From the NCBI GenBank assembly GCA_018968995.1, contig JAGWZD010000016.1:1-15954 (forward strand): 15,954 nucleotides of DNA, written 5' to 3'. How positions within the stretch are numbered: position 1 is the stretch's first letter; every line of letters starts with the position of its first letter. Below are positions 1 through 7,621 of the stretch, in pieces. The position numbers were made by a program, and so were the translations under genes. The notes beneath the pieces were generated by a model. It saw nothing but the letters and a program-made list of their open reading frames with translations. It searched no databases and was not told the DNA's origin. The DNA comes from Bdellovibrionales bacterium. Its GTDB lineage: Bacteria; Bdellovibrionota; UBA1018.

Positions 1-319
1 GAAATTGAGCCGCCACCTTCTTCATCGCGTCAGCCTGGGCGACCCCAACACCGATGATTAAGCCGAAGTCTTTTTGCGCCAAAGAGCGCAGCATCGGCTC
101 AATCGCATTGTCATCGGTTGCCTCGATAGTCTTGACTTGGACTCCAAACTTTTTTTGCGCATCGCTCGCTCCACGAAATGCGGCAGCATTGAAGGATTTA
201 TCGTCCCGCCCTCCTTTATCCAGAACTAGGGCCACTCTGACTGAGTCTGCCGACCAAGCGGCAGAAACGTTGCTCAACACCAGGACACCAAGCCAAACAC
301 ACAGGTTTCGGACGCGCAT
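1..319 (-). CDS. BMP/PnrA-family ABC solute-binding protein, N-terminal part (cut by window edge)
   Basis: The 106 visible residues begin with a Sec-type signal peptide: Arg at residues 2 and 4, a hydrophobic core at about 6-20, and likely cleavage after Ala24 in WSA|DS. There is no lipobox cysteine, although many members of this family are lipoproteins. Residues 34-44 read DKGGRDDKSFN, the ligand-site signature at the start of the BMP/PnrA (TmpC) fold. After it come an alternating strand/helix pattern and the segment LIIGVGVAQADAM, as expected for a periplasmic type I binding domain. Known relatives bind nucleosides or other small solutes for ABC importers; the substrate cannot be told here. 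An AGGGAG ribosome-binding site lies 6 nt before the ATG. The remaining C-terminal portion and any permease genes lie outside the window. Confidence 0.85.
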   Translation of the reverse strand, partial: MRVRNLCVWLGVLVLSNVSAAWSADSVRVALVLDKGGRDDKSFNAAAFRGASDAQKKFGVQVKTIEATDDNAIEPMLRSLAQKDFGLIIGVGVAQADAMKKVAAQF

Positions 320-395
320 GAGATCTCCCTATCTGTCGTGAAACGACTTTGATTTTGCCTTCATGAGGCCTAAAAGTCGCCAGAAATTCGCTTGC

Positions 396-424
396 TTGAC
401 GTGGTCTACGCCGCGCGTTACAAC
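396..424 (+). promoter_or_regulatory. Sigma70-type promoter candidate for the AAA+/Fis-HTH gene
   Basis: TTGACG at 396-401 and TACAAC at 419-424 are separated by exactly 17 bp. A transcript would start at about 430-432, only 2-4 nt before the ATG at 434, and no Shine-Dalgarno sequence is visible there. If the promoter is real the message is essentially leaderless. This rests on sequence match alone. Confidence 0.4.
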
Positions 425-433
425 CGCAGCACC

Positions 434-1240
434 ATGGAATGGGTTCATTTTCTTCCCCCCAATCAGAAGGCGCCTCTCGAAGCGATGGCTAAAAATGGTC
501 AGACTGCCGTTCTGATTTCGGGCGCGCCAGGAACCGGTAAGGGCCAGATTGCCCGCTGGATTCATTTGAATGGCCCCCGCGCCTCGAAGACCATGAATAT
601 CGGCCACCACCGCGACTCACTCTCGCGTCAACTCGTGGAGACTGGTGCTGGAAGCCTGATCTTGCAAGAGATTGGCGAATGGCCCCTTTCGGATCAAAAA
701 GCGTTGCTAGAACACCTTCGTACAGGTCAGGGGGCAAGAATCATTGCGACTACTGACCAGAATCTGGAGAAGCGATCTCAAGCTGGATTTTTTAACGCAG
801 AGCTTTTAACTGAGCTTACAAAAAATCGAATCGAGATCCCGGCGCTCAGCAAACGAACTGACGAGTTTGAAGCCATCACGAAAACACTGATCACTGAACT
901 TTCTCGTGAGTTAGGTAAGCCAGCCCCAGAAGTTTCAGCATCCGCCTGGAGTCAGCTTCGCCAGTACGATTGGCCCGGAAATTTACGCGAGCTTCGGAAC
1001 GTTCTGAAAATCGCTGTAACGAACTGCCAGGCTCTGGAACTGTCCGCCAATGAGCTGCCTCAATTCGGTTACGACCGTACCGAGTTTCATGCCACACGTG
1101 AAGCTTTCGAAAAAACTTATCTAGAAGAACTGCTTCGCGCTTGTAAGGGTAGCGTAGAACGAGCCTCTGAACTCAGCGGAATGCCTGCAAGTGCCATTGC
1201 TACAAAACTTCAGAAATACGGCCTCAAGTCCTCAGAGTAA
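434..1240 (+). CDS. Short AAA+ enhancer-binding-protein relative with Fis-type HTH, lacking the GAFTGA loop
   Basis: The 268 residues align by eye with the central and C-terminal parts of sigma54 enhancer-binding proteins. Walker A is GAPGTGKG (residues 30-37). The Walker B region reads GSLILQEIGE, with Gln78 where the family has Asp. WPGNLREL is the sensor II motif, and the last ~45 residues look like a Fis-type HTH ending in LQKYGLKSSE. Only about 35 residues separate Walker A from Walker B, so the segment carrying the GAFTGA sigma54-contact loop is missing. No receiver, GAF or PAS domain precedes the ATPase. A TTG at 392 would add 14 residues; I prefer the ATG because a promoter-like sequence (396-424) covers the extension. 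ATP hydrolysis and sigma54 activation both look impaired, so a role as a DNA-binding regulator or silencer is possible. Its stop is 3 bp from the stop of the opposing gene. Confidence 0.8.
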   Translation: MEWVHFLPPNQKAPLEAMAKNGQTAVLISGAPGTGKGQIARWIHLNGPRASKTMNIGHHRDSLSRQLVETGAGSLILQEIGEWPLSDQKALLEHLRTGQGARIIATTDQNLEKRSQAGFFNAELLTELTKNRIEIPALSKRTDEFEAITKTLITELSRELGKPAPEVSASAWSQLRQYDWPGNLRELRNVLKIAVTNCQALELSANELPQFGYDRTEFHATREAFEKTYLEELLRACKGSVERASELSGMPASAIATKLQKYGLKSSE

Positions 1241-1243
1241 ACC

Positions 1244-1612
1244 TTACTTTGAGAGGGGCTTTTTCTCAGCGGGTGCGCTTACTTCAACGAAACCCAACTT
1301 TTTAGCGGCCTCAGCTTCAGATTTTCGAACCTTCAAAAGAAACACTGCCCCTGTGGGGGCTCCGCACATCTGAATCCGAATTTTGCCATCGCTAGAGAGA
1401 TGACGAATCTCTAGTGGACGAATTTTTGCTTTTTTTAGTTCTTGTTTTAAAGAAGCCATCATCTTTGCACGCATGGGCGCATCGTCCTTGAACTCGCACT
1501 GTTTTGTTCCATCGGGCCGCTGCAAGAATATCGCCTCGTCTGTTTTAGAGGCAAAGGCAGATAAATGATTTACCGAAAGCATACTCAACCCTAAGAACGC
1601 TATAAGTCTCAT
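1244..1612 (-). CDS. Small secreted protein of unknown function, two cysteines
   Basis: I do not recognise this 122-residue protein. It begins with a signal peptide (residues 1-21, ending SAFA|SK). The mature part has a charged helix-forming middle (about 45-63, Lys-rich) and a probable beta region around IRIQMCGAPTGAVFLLKV. Its only mature cysteines, Cys39 and Cys83, could form a disulfide in the periplasm. The C-terminus is Lys/Ala/Pro-rich. The start codon overlaps the stop of the upstream SprT-like gene as ATGA (1609-1612), so the two are probably translationally coupled. The functional link to a metalloprotease is unknown. Confidence 0.75.
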   Translation of the reverse strand: MRLIAFLGLSMLSVNHLSAFASKTDEAIFLQRPDGTKQCEFKDDAPMRAKMMASLKQELKKAKIRPLEIRHLSSDGKIRIQMCGAPTGAVFLLKVRKSEAEAAKKLGFVEVSAPAEKKPLSK

Positions 1613-2136
1613 GATTCTTCCTCCAGCAGACGTCGTCCTTCGGCACTTTCAGACAAGTCGTGGGCGAGAACAAGCTTAAATCGCGCATCATACTTGCCTC
1701 GAGCATGGCTACGACAACAATCTGCACAAGCCAAAGTGCCTAGCTTTTTGCGCGCCTTAAAAACTCGCTGGCAGGCAAGACACTGGTACAAGTATTTATA
1801 AGGGCGTTTTCTGGGCACCGGATTATATCGCCGGGCTCCAATGCTTTGCATTTTTTCGTAGAATTCTTCGGTGTGGCCGTAGGGTCGTTTACGGACCCAG
1901 AGCCAATAGTGAATCATCTCGTGTGCGATGGTTTCTCGAACATGAGTTTCGGCATGCAGTTCCTCGAGCAAATACTGAGCGATCTCAATGGTCGCAGGAA
2001 GCCCCTGTGAGCGCCTTCCGGGAAGGAAGCGTCCCGAACTGGTGCGCAACCGGGTATTCCAAATGAGCTTCGGCCGATCGAGGAAGCCATCGAAGTGCTG
2101 ATGATTGAGCTGATCAAAGATGACGGTTAAATCCAC
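1609..2136 (-). CDS. SprT-like zinc metalloprotease
   Basis: The 175-residue protein has the SprT/Spartan layout. An N-terminal helix region (FDQLNHQHFDG) is followed by the zinc site HEMIH (His72, Glu73, His76) in AHEMIHYW, with a probable third ligand His88 in YGHTEEF. A C-terminal zinc ribbon has C119-x2-C122 and C137-x2-C140. Length is close to bacterial SprT proteins (about 160-170). Eukaryotic Spartan cleaves DNA-protein crosslinks; the role of bacterial SprT-like proteins is less well defined. The start is GTG at 2136, because an in-frame TGA lies two codons upstream and no good internal start exists. A GAGGG run abuts the start codon, too close for normal Shine-Dalgarno spacing. It is the first gene of a two-gene unit and divergent from mutS2. 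Confidence 0.88.
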   Translation of the reverse strand: MDLTVIFDQLNHQHFDGFLDRPKLIWNTRLRTSSGRFLPGRRSQGLPATIEIAQYLLEELHAETHVRETIAHEMIHYWLWVRKRPYGHTEEFYEKMQSIGARRYNPVPRKRPYKYLYQCLACQRVFKARKKLGTLACADCCRSHARGKYDARFKLVLAHDLSESAEGRRLLEEES

Positions 2137-2144
2137 CCCTCAAA

Positions 2145-2173
2145 ATTTAATTCAGAGTTCATTCTCTTGCCAA
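2145..2173 (-). promoter_or_regulatory. Sigma70-type promoter candidate for the SprT-like gene
   Basis: On the minus strand TTGGCA (2173-2168) and TTAAAT (2150-2145) are separated by 17 bp. The start point would fall at about 2136-2138, at or just before the GTG. The -35 shares the 7-bp TTGCCAA with the -35 proposed for mutS2, so the two divergent promoters would be back to back. Sequence match only. Confidence 0.35.
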
Positions 2174-2195
2174 GCAAGCAGCATGAATTTAAGTT
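2167..2195 (+). promoter_or_regulatory. Sigma70-type promoter candidate for mutS2
   Basis: TTGCCA at 2167-2172, a 17-bp spacer, then TAAGTT at 2190-2195, a weak -10. The predicted start at about 2201-2202 coincides with the GTG of mutS2, which has no visible ribosome-binding site. The weak -10 keeps this tentative. Confidence 0.3.
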
Positions 2196-2201
2196 CCCGC
2201 A

Positions 2202-4631
2202 GTGGATTCGCACAAAAGCCTGCCGCAACACCCCCAATCTCTGGAGTGGACTCTTTTTCTCGAAAAAGCCGCTGCTTTCGCGGCGAGCATTCTAGGTCGT
2301 CAAAAAGTCATCATTTTACAGGACCCAAACGAGTGGGCCAAATCTCCTGAGGCGGCGAACCTTCGGCAGACCCAAACCCGAGAAGCTTTTCTGATACTCT
2401 CAAAATCAGACCTCTGGGCCTCGCTCCAGGAGTTGGAAGATCCGTCACCCTCACTTGAACGCTTAGCCCGAGGGGCGCTACTGGATCTGCCTGAGTGGAA
2501 TCTGATTCGTCGCTGGCTTCGAGCCTCAGAAATCTTCAGAACCATGACTCTTTCCGATGAGCCGCTGGAGCACATTCGCGCCTTTATCTTGGCTCTTCCA
2601 GATTCGTCGTCTGTGGTCAGAGCGTTGGATCAACTCTTAACCCCAGAAGGCGAGCTTTCGGAAACTGCTTCTCCGAAGCTTTTCGAGCTTTCAAATGAAT
2701 TGCGTTCTCTTAAAAGGGAAGTCAGCGCTCGACTGGAAGCCCTTTCTCGAGACTATCTGCAAAAAGGGGTACTTCAGGGCGAGTACACGGACATTCGAGA
2801 CGGCCGCTACGTTTTACCTGTAAAGATTTCGTCGCAACAAGAAGTTCCAGGGCTGGTGTATGAGGCCTCAGCCAGTCGGCAGACTGTATTCATCGAACCG
2901 CGTGAAGTGACCGAAGTAAACAATCGACTGAGACAAAAACAGAACGAATGGATGCAAGAGGTTCATCGCATTCTCACGGAGACAGCAAAAAAGTTCTCGC
3001 CTCAAGCTGCATCCTGGAAGGCCGCCATCGAACTACTCGCCTATTGGGATGCTGTTCACGCTCGCGCCTCGATCGCGACTCGATACCACGGTTTATCCAT
3101 GGAATGCGGTGGCGACACCTTAGACCTTACCGCTACCGCTCACCCTTTATTATGGTGGTCACTTGATGAAGAGAAGATTCAGCGTAACTCTTTACGCCTC
3201 GAGGCAAAACATCGAGCACTGCTGATAACGGGTCCTAATACGGGTGGGAAAACCGTATTGTTAAAAACTTTGGGAATGGCTGCCATTTTTTCTCGAACAG
3301 GATTTTTCTTTCCCACAGATCGACCAGCAAAAATTCCGTTTTTTAAATTCGTATTTACAGATCTCGGAGATGCTCAATCCATTGAGGCCCAAATCTCTAG
3401 CTTTAGCGGTCATTTGATTCATTTTCGAGAAATTCTTAATCGTGCTGATTCACAGAGCTTAGTACTTCTAGATGAGCTCAACTCAGCCACGGACCCTGAA
3501 GAGGGCGCTGCTCTCAGTCGGGCGCTGCTGGAGTGCCTACTTGACCGTGGATCCTGGATTGTAACCACCACACATGATCCTGTTTTGAAGACTTTAGGTC
3601 GACACGACTCACGAATTGTAACAGCTGCGATGGCCTTTGATGAAACCTCAAGATTACCTACCTTTCGACTGGAGCTTGGTGTTCCGGGCCGCTCTCGAGC
3701 TCTTGAAACCGCTGAGCGCTTAGGAATCCCTCAAAACGTGATTGCGCGTGCGCGAACATTTCTTTCGTCGCAGCATCGAGAGTGGGAGTCCTGGGTCAAG
3801 GAACTTGAAAAACAAGTATTAGATGCAAGACTTGCTGCACAGCAAGCCCAGGAGCTTCGAACACAAGCAGAAGCTCAAAAGGCTGAACTTGGCGCTCAGA
3901 TTCGCGAGCTTGAGGCTGAACTGAAAGTCACTGCAAGAAAGCGAGTCAGGCAGCTTTTAGAGCAAGCTCAAGAGGAAATCCGGAAACGACTCGACGAAAT
4001 TCAACAATCGCCTTCCCGAAAGATTATCGAAGCAAAGAGACACGAGCTGGTTTCGTCCGCAGAGGGGCAAGTAGATTTTGTCGAAAAAGCATTGGAACAA
4101 GAACTCAGCCGAGCTGGAATATCCACTGAGGCCAAACACGAACGACCAAAGCCAGATAGAGTATCAGAAAGAGTTTCTCTACAGGTGGGCACACGAGTAC
4201 GGGTTCCGAAATGGAAGAGCCAGGGAACCATTCTCGAAATTAGGCCGGACGGTCAATTCAAGGTTGCTTTAGGCAACTTACAACTCACCTTGAAAGACTC
4301 CGACCTGGAAAGAATCGAAGGAGACACTCACCCGAAAAAGGTCGTCAAAGTCTCGTGGCAATCTGAATCTAGCGGTGGCCTTGAATCGTCTCTGGATATT
4401 CGAGGCATGCGTCTTGATGAAGCACTTTCTCTTACCGAAAGATATCTTCAATCTGTTTTTAGTCAGGAAGCATTCGCTCAAGTGAATATCATTCACGGAC
4501 TGGGCACCGGCGCCCTCCGGGAAGGCATCCGAAATTTACTTCGAGAGCTTCCTTTCGTTTCGGATTTTCGAGACGGCGGTCCTGGGGGTGGTGGAACGGG
4601 TGCCACGATCGTTGAGCTGACTCGAAAATAA
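2202..4631 (+). CDS. mutS2: MutS2 ATPase/Smr endonuclease
   Basis: At 809 residues this matches full-length MutS2, which lacks the mismatch-binding domain of MutS. In order: a helical core/clamp region (about 1-320); an ABC-type ATPase with Walker A GPNTGGKT (344-351), Walker B LVLLDE (Asp424, Glu425) and the switch His458-Asp459 in TTTHD; a long charged coiled coil (about 515-635); a KOW-like beta segment (about 660-705); and a C-terminal Smr domain (about 735-809) with LDIRG and HGLGTGALREGI. MutS2 is known to restrain homologous recombination in some bacteria and to split collided ribosomes in Bacillus subtilis. The GTG start has no visible Shine-Dalgarno sequence; I chose it because the N-terminus then matches family length. 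The stop is 3 bp from the opposing gene's stop. Confidence 0.95.
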   Translation: MDSHKSLPQHPQSLEWTLFLEKAAAFAASILGRQKVIILQDPNEWAKSPEAANLRQTQTREAFLILSKSDLWASLQELEDPSPSLERLARGALLDLPEWNLIRRWLRASEIFRTMTLSDEPLEHIRAFILALPDSSSVVRALDQLLTPEGELSETASPKLFELSNELRSLKREVSARLEALSRDYLQKGVLQGEYTDIRDGRYVLPVKISSQQEVPGLVYEASASRQTVFIEPREVTEVNNRLRQKQNEWMQEVHRILTETAKKFSPQAASWKAAIELLAYWDAVHARASIATRYHGLSMECGGDTLDLTATAHPLLWWSLDEEKIQRNSLRLEAKHRALLITGPNTGGKTVLLKTLGMAAIFSRTGFFFPTDRPAKIPFFKFVFTDLGDAQSIEAQISSFSGHLIHFREILNRADSQSLVLLDELNSATDPEEGAALSRALLECLLDRGSWIVTTTHDPVLKTLGRHDSRIVTAAMAFDETSRLPTFRLELGVPGRSRALETAERLGIPQNVIARARTFLSSQHREWESWVKELEKQVLDARLAAQQAQELRTQAEAQKAELGAQIRELEAELKVTARKRVRQLLEQAQEEIRKRLDEIQQSPSRKIIEAKRHELVSSAEGQVDFVEKALEQELSRAGISTEAKHERPKPDRVSERVSLQVGTRVRVPKWKSQGTILEIRPDGQFKVALGNLQLTLKDSDLERIEGDTHPKKVVKVSWQSESSGGLESSLDIRGMRLDEALSLTERYLQSVFSQEAFAQVNIIHGLGTGALREGIRNLLRELPFVSDFRDGGPGGGGTGATIVELTRK

Positions 4632-4634
4632 CCT

Positions 4635-5570
4635 CTAAAATCGAATCTGATAGTTGAGCCGAGCCATTTGTTCGGCGTACGAATCGCTCACTTTTCGATG
4701 ATTTTCGAGCGCACAGCTTAAATGAGGCAGCAAAGACCGGCTCACTGAAGTCGTCATGATACGAGAGGTGCCACCGTAGATCATGCCAGTCTGAATTTCT
4801 CCCGGTAGAGACCGTCTCAGCGATAACCGGTAACGCTCACTGACCGTGGACGAATTTGCTGAAGAGTTGGCTGCCACAATCGAATCCACGTCGCCCAGTT
4901 GAAAATCCACCGCCCCTTTTAGCCACGGTGAGTCCATCCAAACACTTCCACGCTGCCGAACGATGTCGGCCTTAGATCCCAGACGAGTTTGAGGAGCGAC
5001 TTCAACTTTCATTCCTTGGACAGCGAGGTACTCTAGCTTGCGTTGAGCATTGCTTACCACTCGAATCGGTTCGGAATTTTTTTCTGCCTCGCGAAGACTA
5101 TCGCGCAAGTGGGTCGCCACTAGGCTGCGTAGATACATTTTTCCCAGGCGACGATTATTGTCACTGAGCTCGAGCTCATCTCGTGGCGCCAAAAGGTTAT
5201 GTCGTTCGCGCATCTCCAAAGTGTTCACGCGAGTTGTCCATTCCTCTTTCATCTGCCGTTCTAATTGAACATGCCCAGAATCGCTTGGCTGTAGCCAAGC
5301 CGCGATCTGATCGGGATCTGGGGGTGCGCTGTATTTTGGACGTGAAAGCACGGACGAATTCGGGCTTTGAGCGATCTTGCTCGGTCCAGGACTCGTGCTC
5401 CATGCTGGCCGAAGATCTAATCGGCTCGCAGGACTTCGATAATCCACCCCATCTTGAGAGCGAATCATCCCGAGAAGGCCCCCGAGCACCAAGACGCCAC
5501 CCGATACTCGTGTCCACCAGGAGATCCTTTTGGCCGGAGTGAATTTCAATTTTTGGATCCTTTGCCTCAT
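4635..5570 (-). CDS. Unrecognised membrane-anchored protein with outer-membrane-like C-terminus
   Basis: I do not recognise this 311-residue protein. A basic N-terminus (RQRIQKLKFTPAKR) precedes one hydrophobic stretch (about 22-36, VSGGVLVLGGLLGMI) that could be a signal anchor or uncleaved signal peptide. Residues 40-95 are Ser/Pro-rich and probably disordered. Residues about 100-185 are strongly charged and helical. The last ~100 residues look like short amphipathic beta strands, and the protein ends RLNYQIRF, with hydrophobic residues alternating back from a terminal Phe as in the beta-signal read by the Bam complex. A GGAG sequence lies about 13 nt before the ATG, longer than usual. It is downstream of, and in the same direction as, the lipid-kinase-like gene, 151 bp away. 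Confidence 0.65.
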   Translation of the reverse strand: MRQRIQKLKFTPAKRISWWTRVSGGVLVLGGLLGMIRSQDGVDYRSPASRLDLRPAWSTSPGPSKIAQSPNSSVLSRPKYSAPPDPDQIAAWLQPSDSGHVQLERQMKEEWTTRVNTLEMRERHNLLAPRDELELSDNNRRLGKMYLRSLVATHLRDSLREAEKNSEPIRVVSNAQRKLEYLAVQGMKVEVAPQTRLGSKADIVRQRGSVWMDSPWLKGAVDFQLGDVDSIVAANSSANSSTVSERYRLSLRRSLPGEIQTGMIYGGTSRIMTTSVSRSLLPHLSCALENHRKVSDSYAEQMARLNYQIRF

Positions 5571-5656
5571 GAACTACACACGTCTCCAGCCCCGCTCTTA
5601 CGCAAACTTAGGGCCAACGGAGCCGTTTTTTAACTGATTGAAATAATAAAGTATTT

Positions 5657-5708
5657 TTTGGGGCGCCCGCTTTGACCCCAAAGGAGCCTGCCCAAAACTT
5701 ATACAGGC
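5657..5708. repeat. Two adjacent short inverted repeats in the intergenic gap
   Basis: TTTGGGG (5657-5663) pairs with CCCCAAA (5676-5682) over a 12-nt loop. GCCTG (5686-5690) pairs with CAGGC (5704-5708) over a 13-nt loop. They lie between the stop of the lipid-kinase-like gene (5722) and the start of the next minus-strand gene (5570). Neither hairpin is followed by a T-run on the minus strand, so I do not call a terminator. They could slow polymerase or protect a 3' end. Confidence 0.35.
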
Positions 5709-5721
5709 ATGAAAATTTTTC

Positions 5722-6438
5722 TCAGACTGGAACGCCGAGAAGCAAACACGCAATCCAGAGGACAAAGCCCGAGATCACCGGAATGGCAAAATTATCGTCC
5801 ACTTCCCAAGGAACCAACTCGGCCATGCCGCCGGCGATGGCGCCAATCCAGGTTAAAAGCCAGGCCTGCCAAGCCTTGACGGGCAAGGCATTCCAAAAGA
5901 TGGCCCCTACTACCATGCAGGTGAGAATTCCTGCTGCTGTTCCGATCCAAGACTTTCCATTGGCCCATCGAGGACCATTCTTGCCGTAGAGAATCCCAAA
6001 TAAGCTCGCCATGGGATCTCCACAGGCGAGGAAAAGGAGGCTTAACGCCGCAATAGGCTTTGGAAAAAGGCCCACAGCCAAAAGCGCCGAAGCCAAATAA
6101 AAGGGGGTTCCGCTCATCTTATCGACTTCATTACCCCTCATGATCGGGCCCCAGAACCGGATCACCGCTTCATTTACACTGGGGATTCGCAAACGGGCTG
6201 TTTCCACTAACAGGCAAAGCCCCAGAACAGAGCCCAAAATCAAAACCGAGTAAAAACGAGACAGCCCAGACAAGAAAACCGTCACCATCATGAGCCCCAT
6301 GACCATATGCCAGAGCTTTCGCAACAGATGGAGGTCCTGGCGCAAATGCAAACGCCCGGAGCTTCGAAAAGCTCCCACCCATGCGGGACGGTTTGAGAGG
6401 GCTGATGAGTCCGAAAAACGAGGACGACGATCGCTCAT
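5722..6438 (-). CDS. DGK1/SEC59/VTE5-family CTP-dependent lipid kinase-like membrane protein
   Basis: The 238-residue protein has a ~40-residue basic soluble head and then about six or seven membrane helices. Family features are visible: a His in the first helix (HMVMG, His44), RGNEVDKMSGTPFY (101-114), CGDPMAS (139-145), GKSWIGTAAG (161-170) and VDDNFAIPVISG (213-224). Characterised relatives use CTP to phosphorylate diacylglycerol (yeast Dgk1), dolichol (Sec59) or phytol (Vte5). The bacterial substrate is not known from sequence; diacylglycerol or a polyprenol is plausible. I chose the ATG at 6438 because AGGAG lies 4 nt upstream; a TTG at 6483 would add 15 residues without an obvious ribosome-binding site. 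A promoter-like TTGCTC-N17-TATACA (6477-6449) lies just upstream, but its start point would fall inside the ribosome-binding site. Confidence 0.78.
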   Translation of the reverse strand: MSDRRPRFSDSSALSNRPAWVGAFRSSGRLHLRQDLHLLRKLWHMVMGLMMVTVFLSGLSRFYSVLILGSVLGLCLLVETARLRIPSVNEAVIRFWGPIMRGNEVDKMSGTPFYLASALLAVGLFPKPIAALSLLFLACGDPMASLFGILYGKNGPRWANGKSWIGTAAGILTCMVVGAIFWNALPVKAWQAWLLTWIGAIAGGMAELVPWEVDDNFAIPVISGFVLWIACLLLGVPV

Positions 6439-6613
6439 GATTCTCCTGTGTATAAAAGGAGACGGCAGCAAGAGCAATGCCAAGTTTAACCCCCTTAAAA
6501 CCTCGATTTTACAAGATTTTTGTCAATTTTATGACCACCCTGCGTAAAGTTATACGCTCGGCAAAAGCTGCTCATTGACGCCCCGTGAAACAACTCCAAT
6601 CCTGTTTAATAGG

Positions 6614-7621
6614 ATGAATGCAGAATCATCAGGCCCAGAAAACCCGCTAAGCGATTGGTCGCTGGATCCCTTTGCGCGAAGCACCATCCCCTCTGCGCGG
6701 CGCGTTCGAGAAATTTGGGCCATTGGCGGAGGAAAAGGGGGCGTCGGTAAGAGCCTGATCTCCTCGAGTCTCAGCATGGCGCTCGCTAGATTGAACCAAA
6801 AGGTCATTGCCATTGACTTAGATCTCGGTGGAGCCAATCTACACACCACCCTGGGAGTGGACTTTCCGCAGCTGTCTTTGGGAGATTTCATTTCCGGCCG
6901 AACTGAAAATTTAAAAGACTGCGTCATCTCCACCGGAAACCCCAACCTCTCGATCATCAGTGGTGCTCAAGATGCCGTGAACGCAGCCCAACTCAGCTCA
7001 TCCCAAAAAACTCGACTCTTTGATGCGTTTCATCAGCTCGATGCTGACTATCTGATCTTTGATTTAGGCGCCGGAACTGGAGTGCATACTATTGATTTTT
7101 TTCTACACGCCGATGTCGGCATCATCACGATGCTTCCTGAACCTACCTCTATTGAAAACGCCTATCGTTTCATTAAGAGCGCTTACTTCCGTAAGCTTCG
7201 TACCTGTCCACAGCTAGAGAGCGTTTATCCGTTAATTGAGCTAGCCATGGACGGTAAAAACGGAAAAGGAATCAAAACCCCGTCCGATCTCTTTCGTGAA
7301 GTAAATGCTGCGAATCCAGAGGCAGGCCTCAGACTCAGAGAACAAATTGCCCGCTTTCAGCCGAAACTTATTCTGAATCAGATTCGGGCGCAAACTGACG
7401 TCGAAGTCGGCCTCTCAGTCAAAAGCGTCAGCAAACGTTATTTCGGTATTGATATCGACTACATTGGCTACCTCGAATACGAGACCAATGTGTGGCAGGC
7501 CATCCGCCGCAAAAAACCCTTCATGGTGGAATTTCCAGATTCAAGAATTGCCGCGAGTATTGATCGAATCACCAACTATCTTTACCGGAAAGGCTCAGCG
7601 ATAAAACCAAGTGCCCTGTGA
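6614..7621 (+). CDS. MinD/FlhG-like P-loop ATPase
   Basis: This MinD/ParA-superfamily ATPase has a deviant Walker A, GGGKGGVGKS, at residues 38-47 counted from the ATG. The signature Lys is at 41 and the phosphate Lys at 46. DLDLGGANLHTTLG follows as the switch I region, and YLIFDLGAGTG as switch II. The later segment SVSKRYFGIDIDYIGYLEY is typical of the FlhG/MinD-like proteins of deltaproteobacterial groups. Such proteins act as membrane- or partner-associated switches in placing flagella or other polar structures; which one is not shown here. A TTG at 6575 would give 348 residues instead of 335; neither start has a well-spaced Shine-Dalgarno. The stop (TGA, 7619-7621) overlaps the next ATG by one base. 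It is first in a four-gene operon reaching 10042. Confidence 0.85.
   Translation: MNAESSGPENPLSDWSLDPFARSTIPSARRVREIWAIGGGKGGVGKSLISSSLSMALARLNQKVIAIDLDLGGANLHTTLGVDFPQLSLGDFISGRTENLKDCVISTGNPNLSIISGAQDAVNAAQLSSSQKTRLFDAFHQLDADYLIFDLGAGTGVHTIDFFLHADVGIITMLPEPTSIENAYRFIKSAYFRKLRTCPQLESVYPLIELAMDGKNGKGIKTPSDLFREVNAANPEAGLRLREQIARFQPKLILNQIRAQTDVEVGLSVKSVSKRYFGIDIDYIGYLEYETNVWQAIRRKKPFMVEFPDSRIAASIDRITNYLYRKGSAIKPSAL

Noticed and set aside
5183..5542. 119-codon plus-strand frame inside the orphan membrane-anchored gene
   Set aside because: Arg/Ser-rich composition without any domain, no ribosome-binding site, fully antisense to a gene with sensible domain layout.
5657..5682. TTTGGGG/CCCCAAA hairpin as a terminator
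   Set aside because: The T-run is on the 5' side for plus-strand transcription, and the minus strand has A rather than T after the stem, so it does not fit an intrinsic terminator on either strand.
6522..6535. GTCA-N6-TGAC inverted repeat upstream of the MinD-like gene
   Set aside because: Half-sites of four bases in an AT-rich intergenic region are expected by chance, and no promoter could be placed around it.
6550..6957. 135-codon minus-strand frame over the start of the MinD-like gene
   Set aside because: It is antisense to the well-defined P-loop region and has no recognisable feature.
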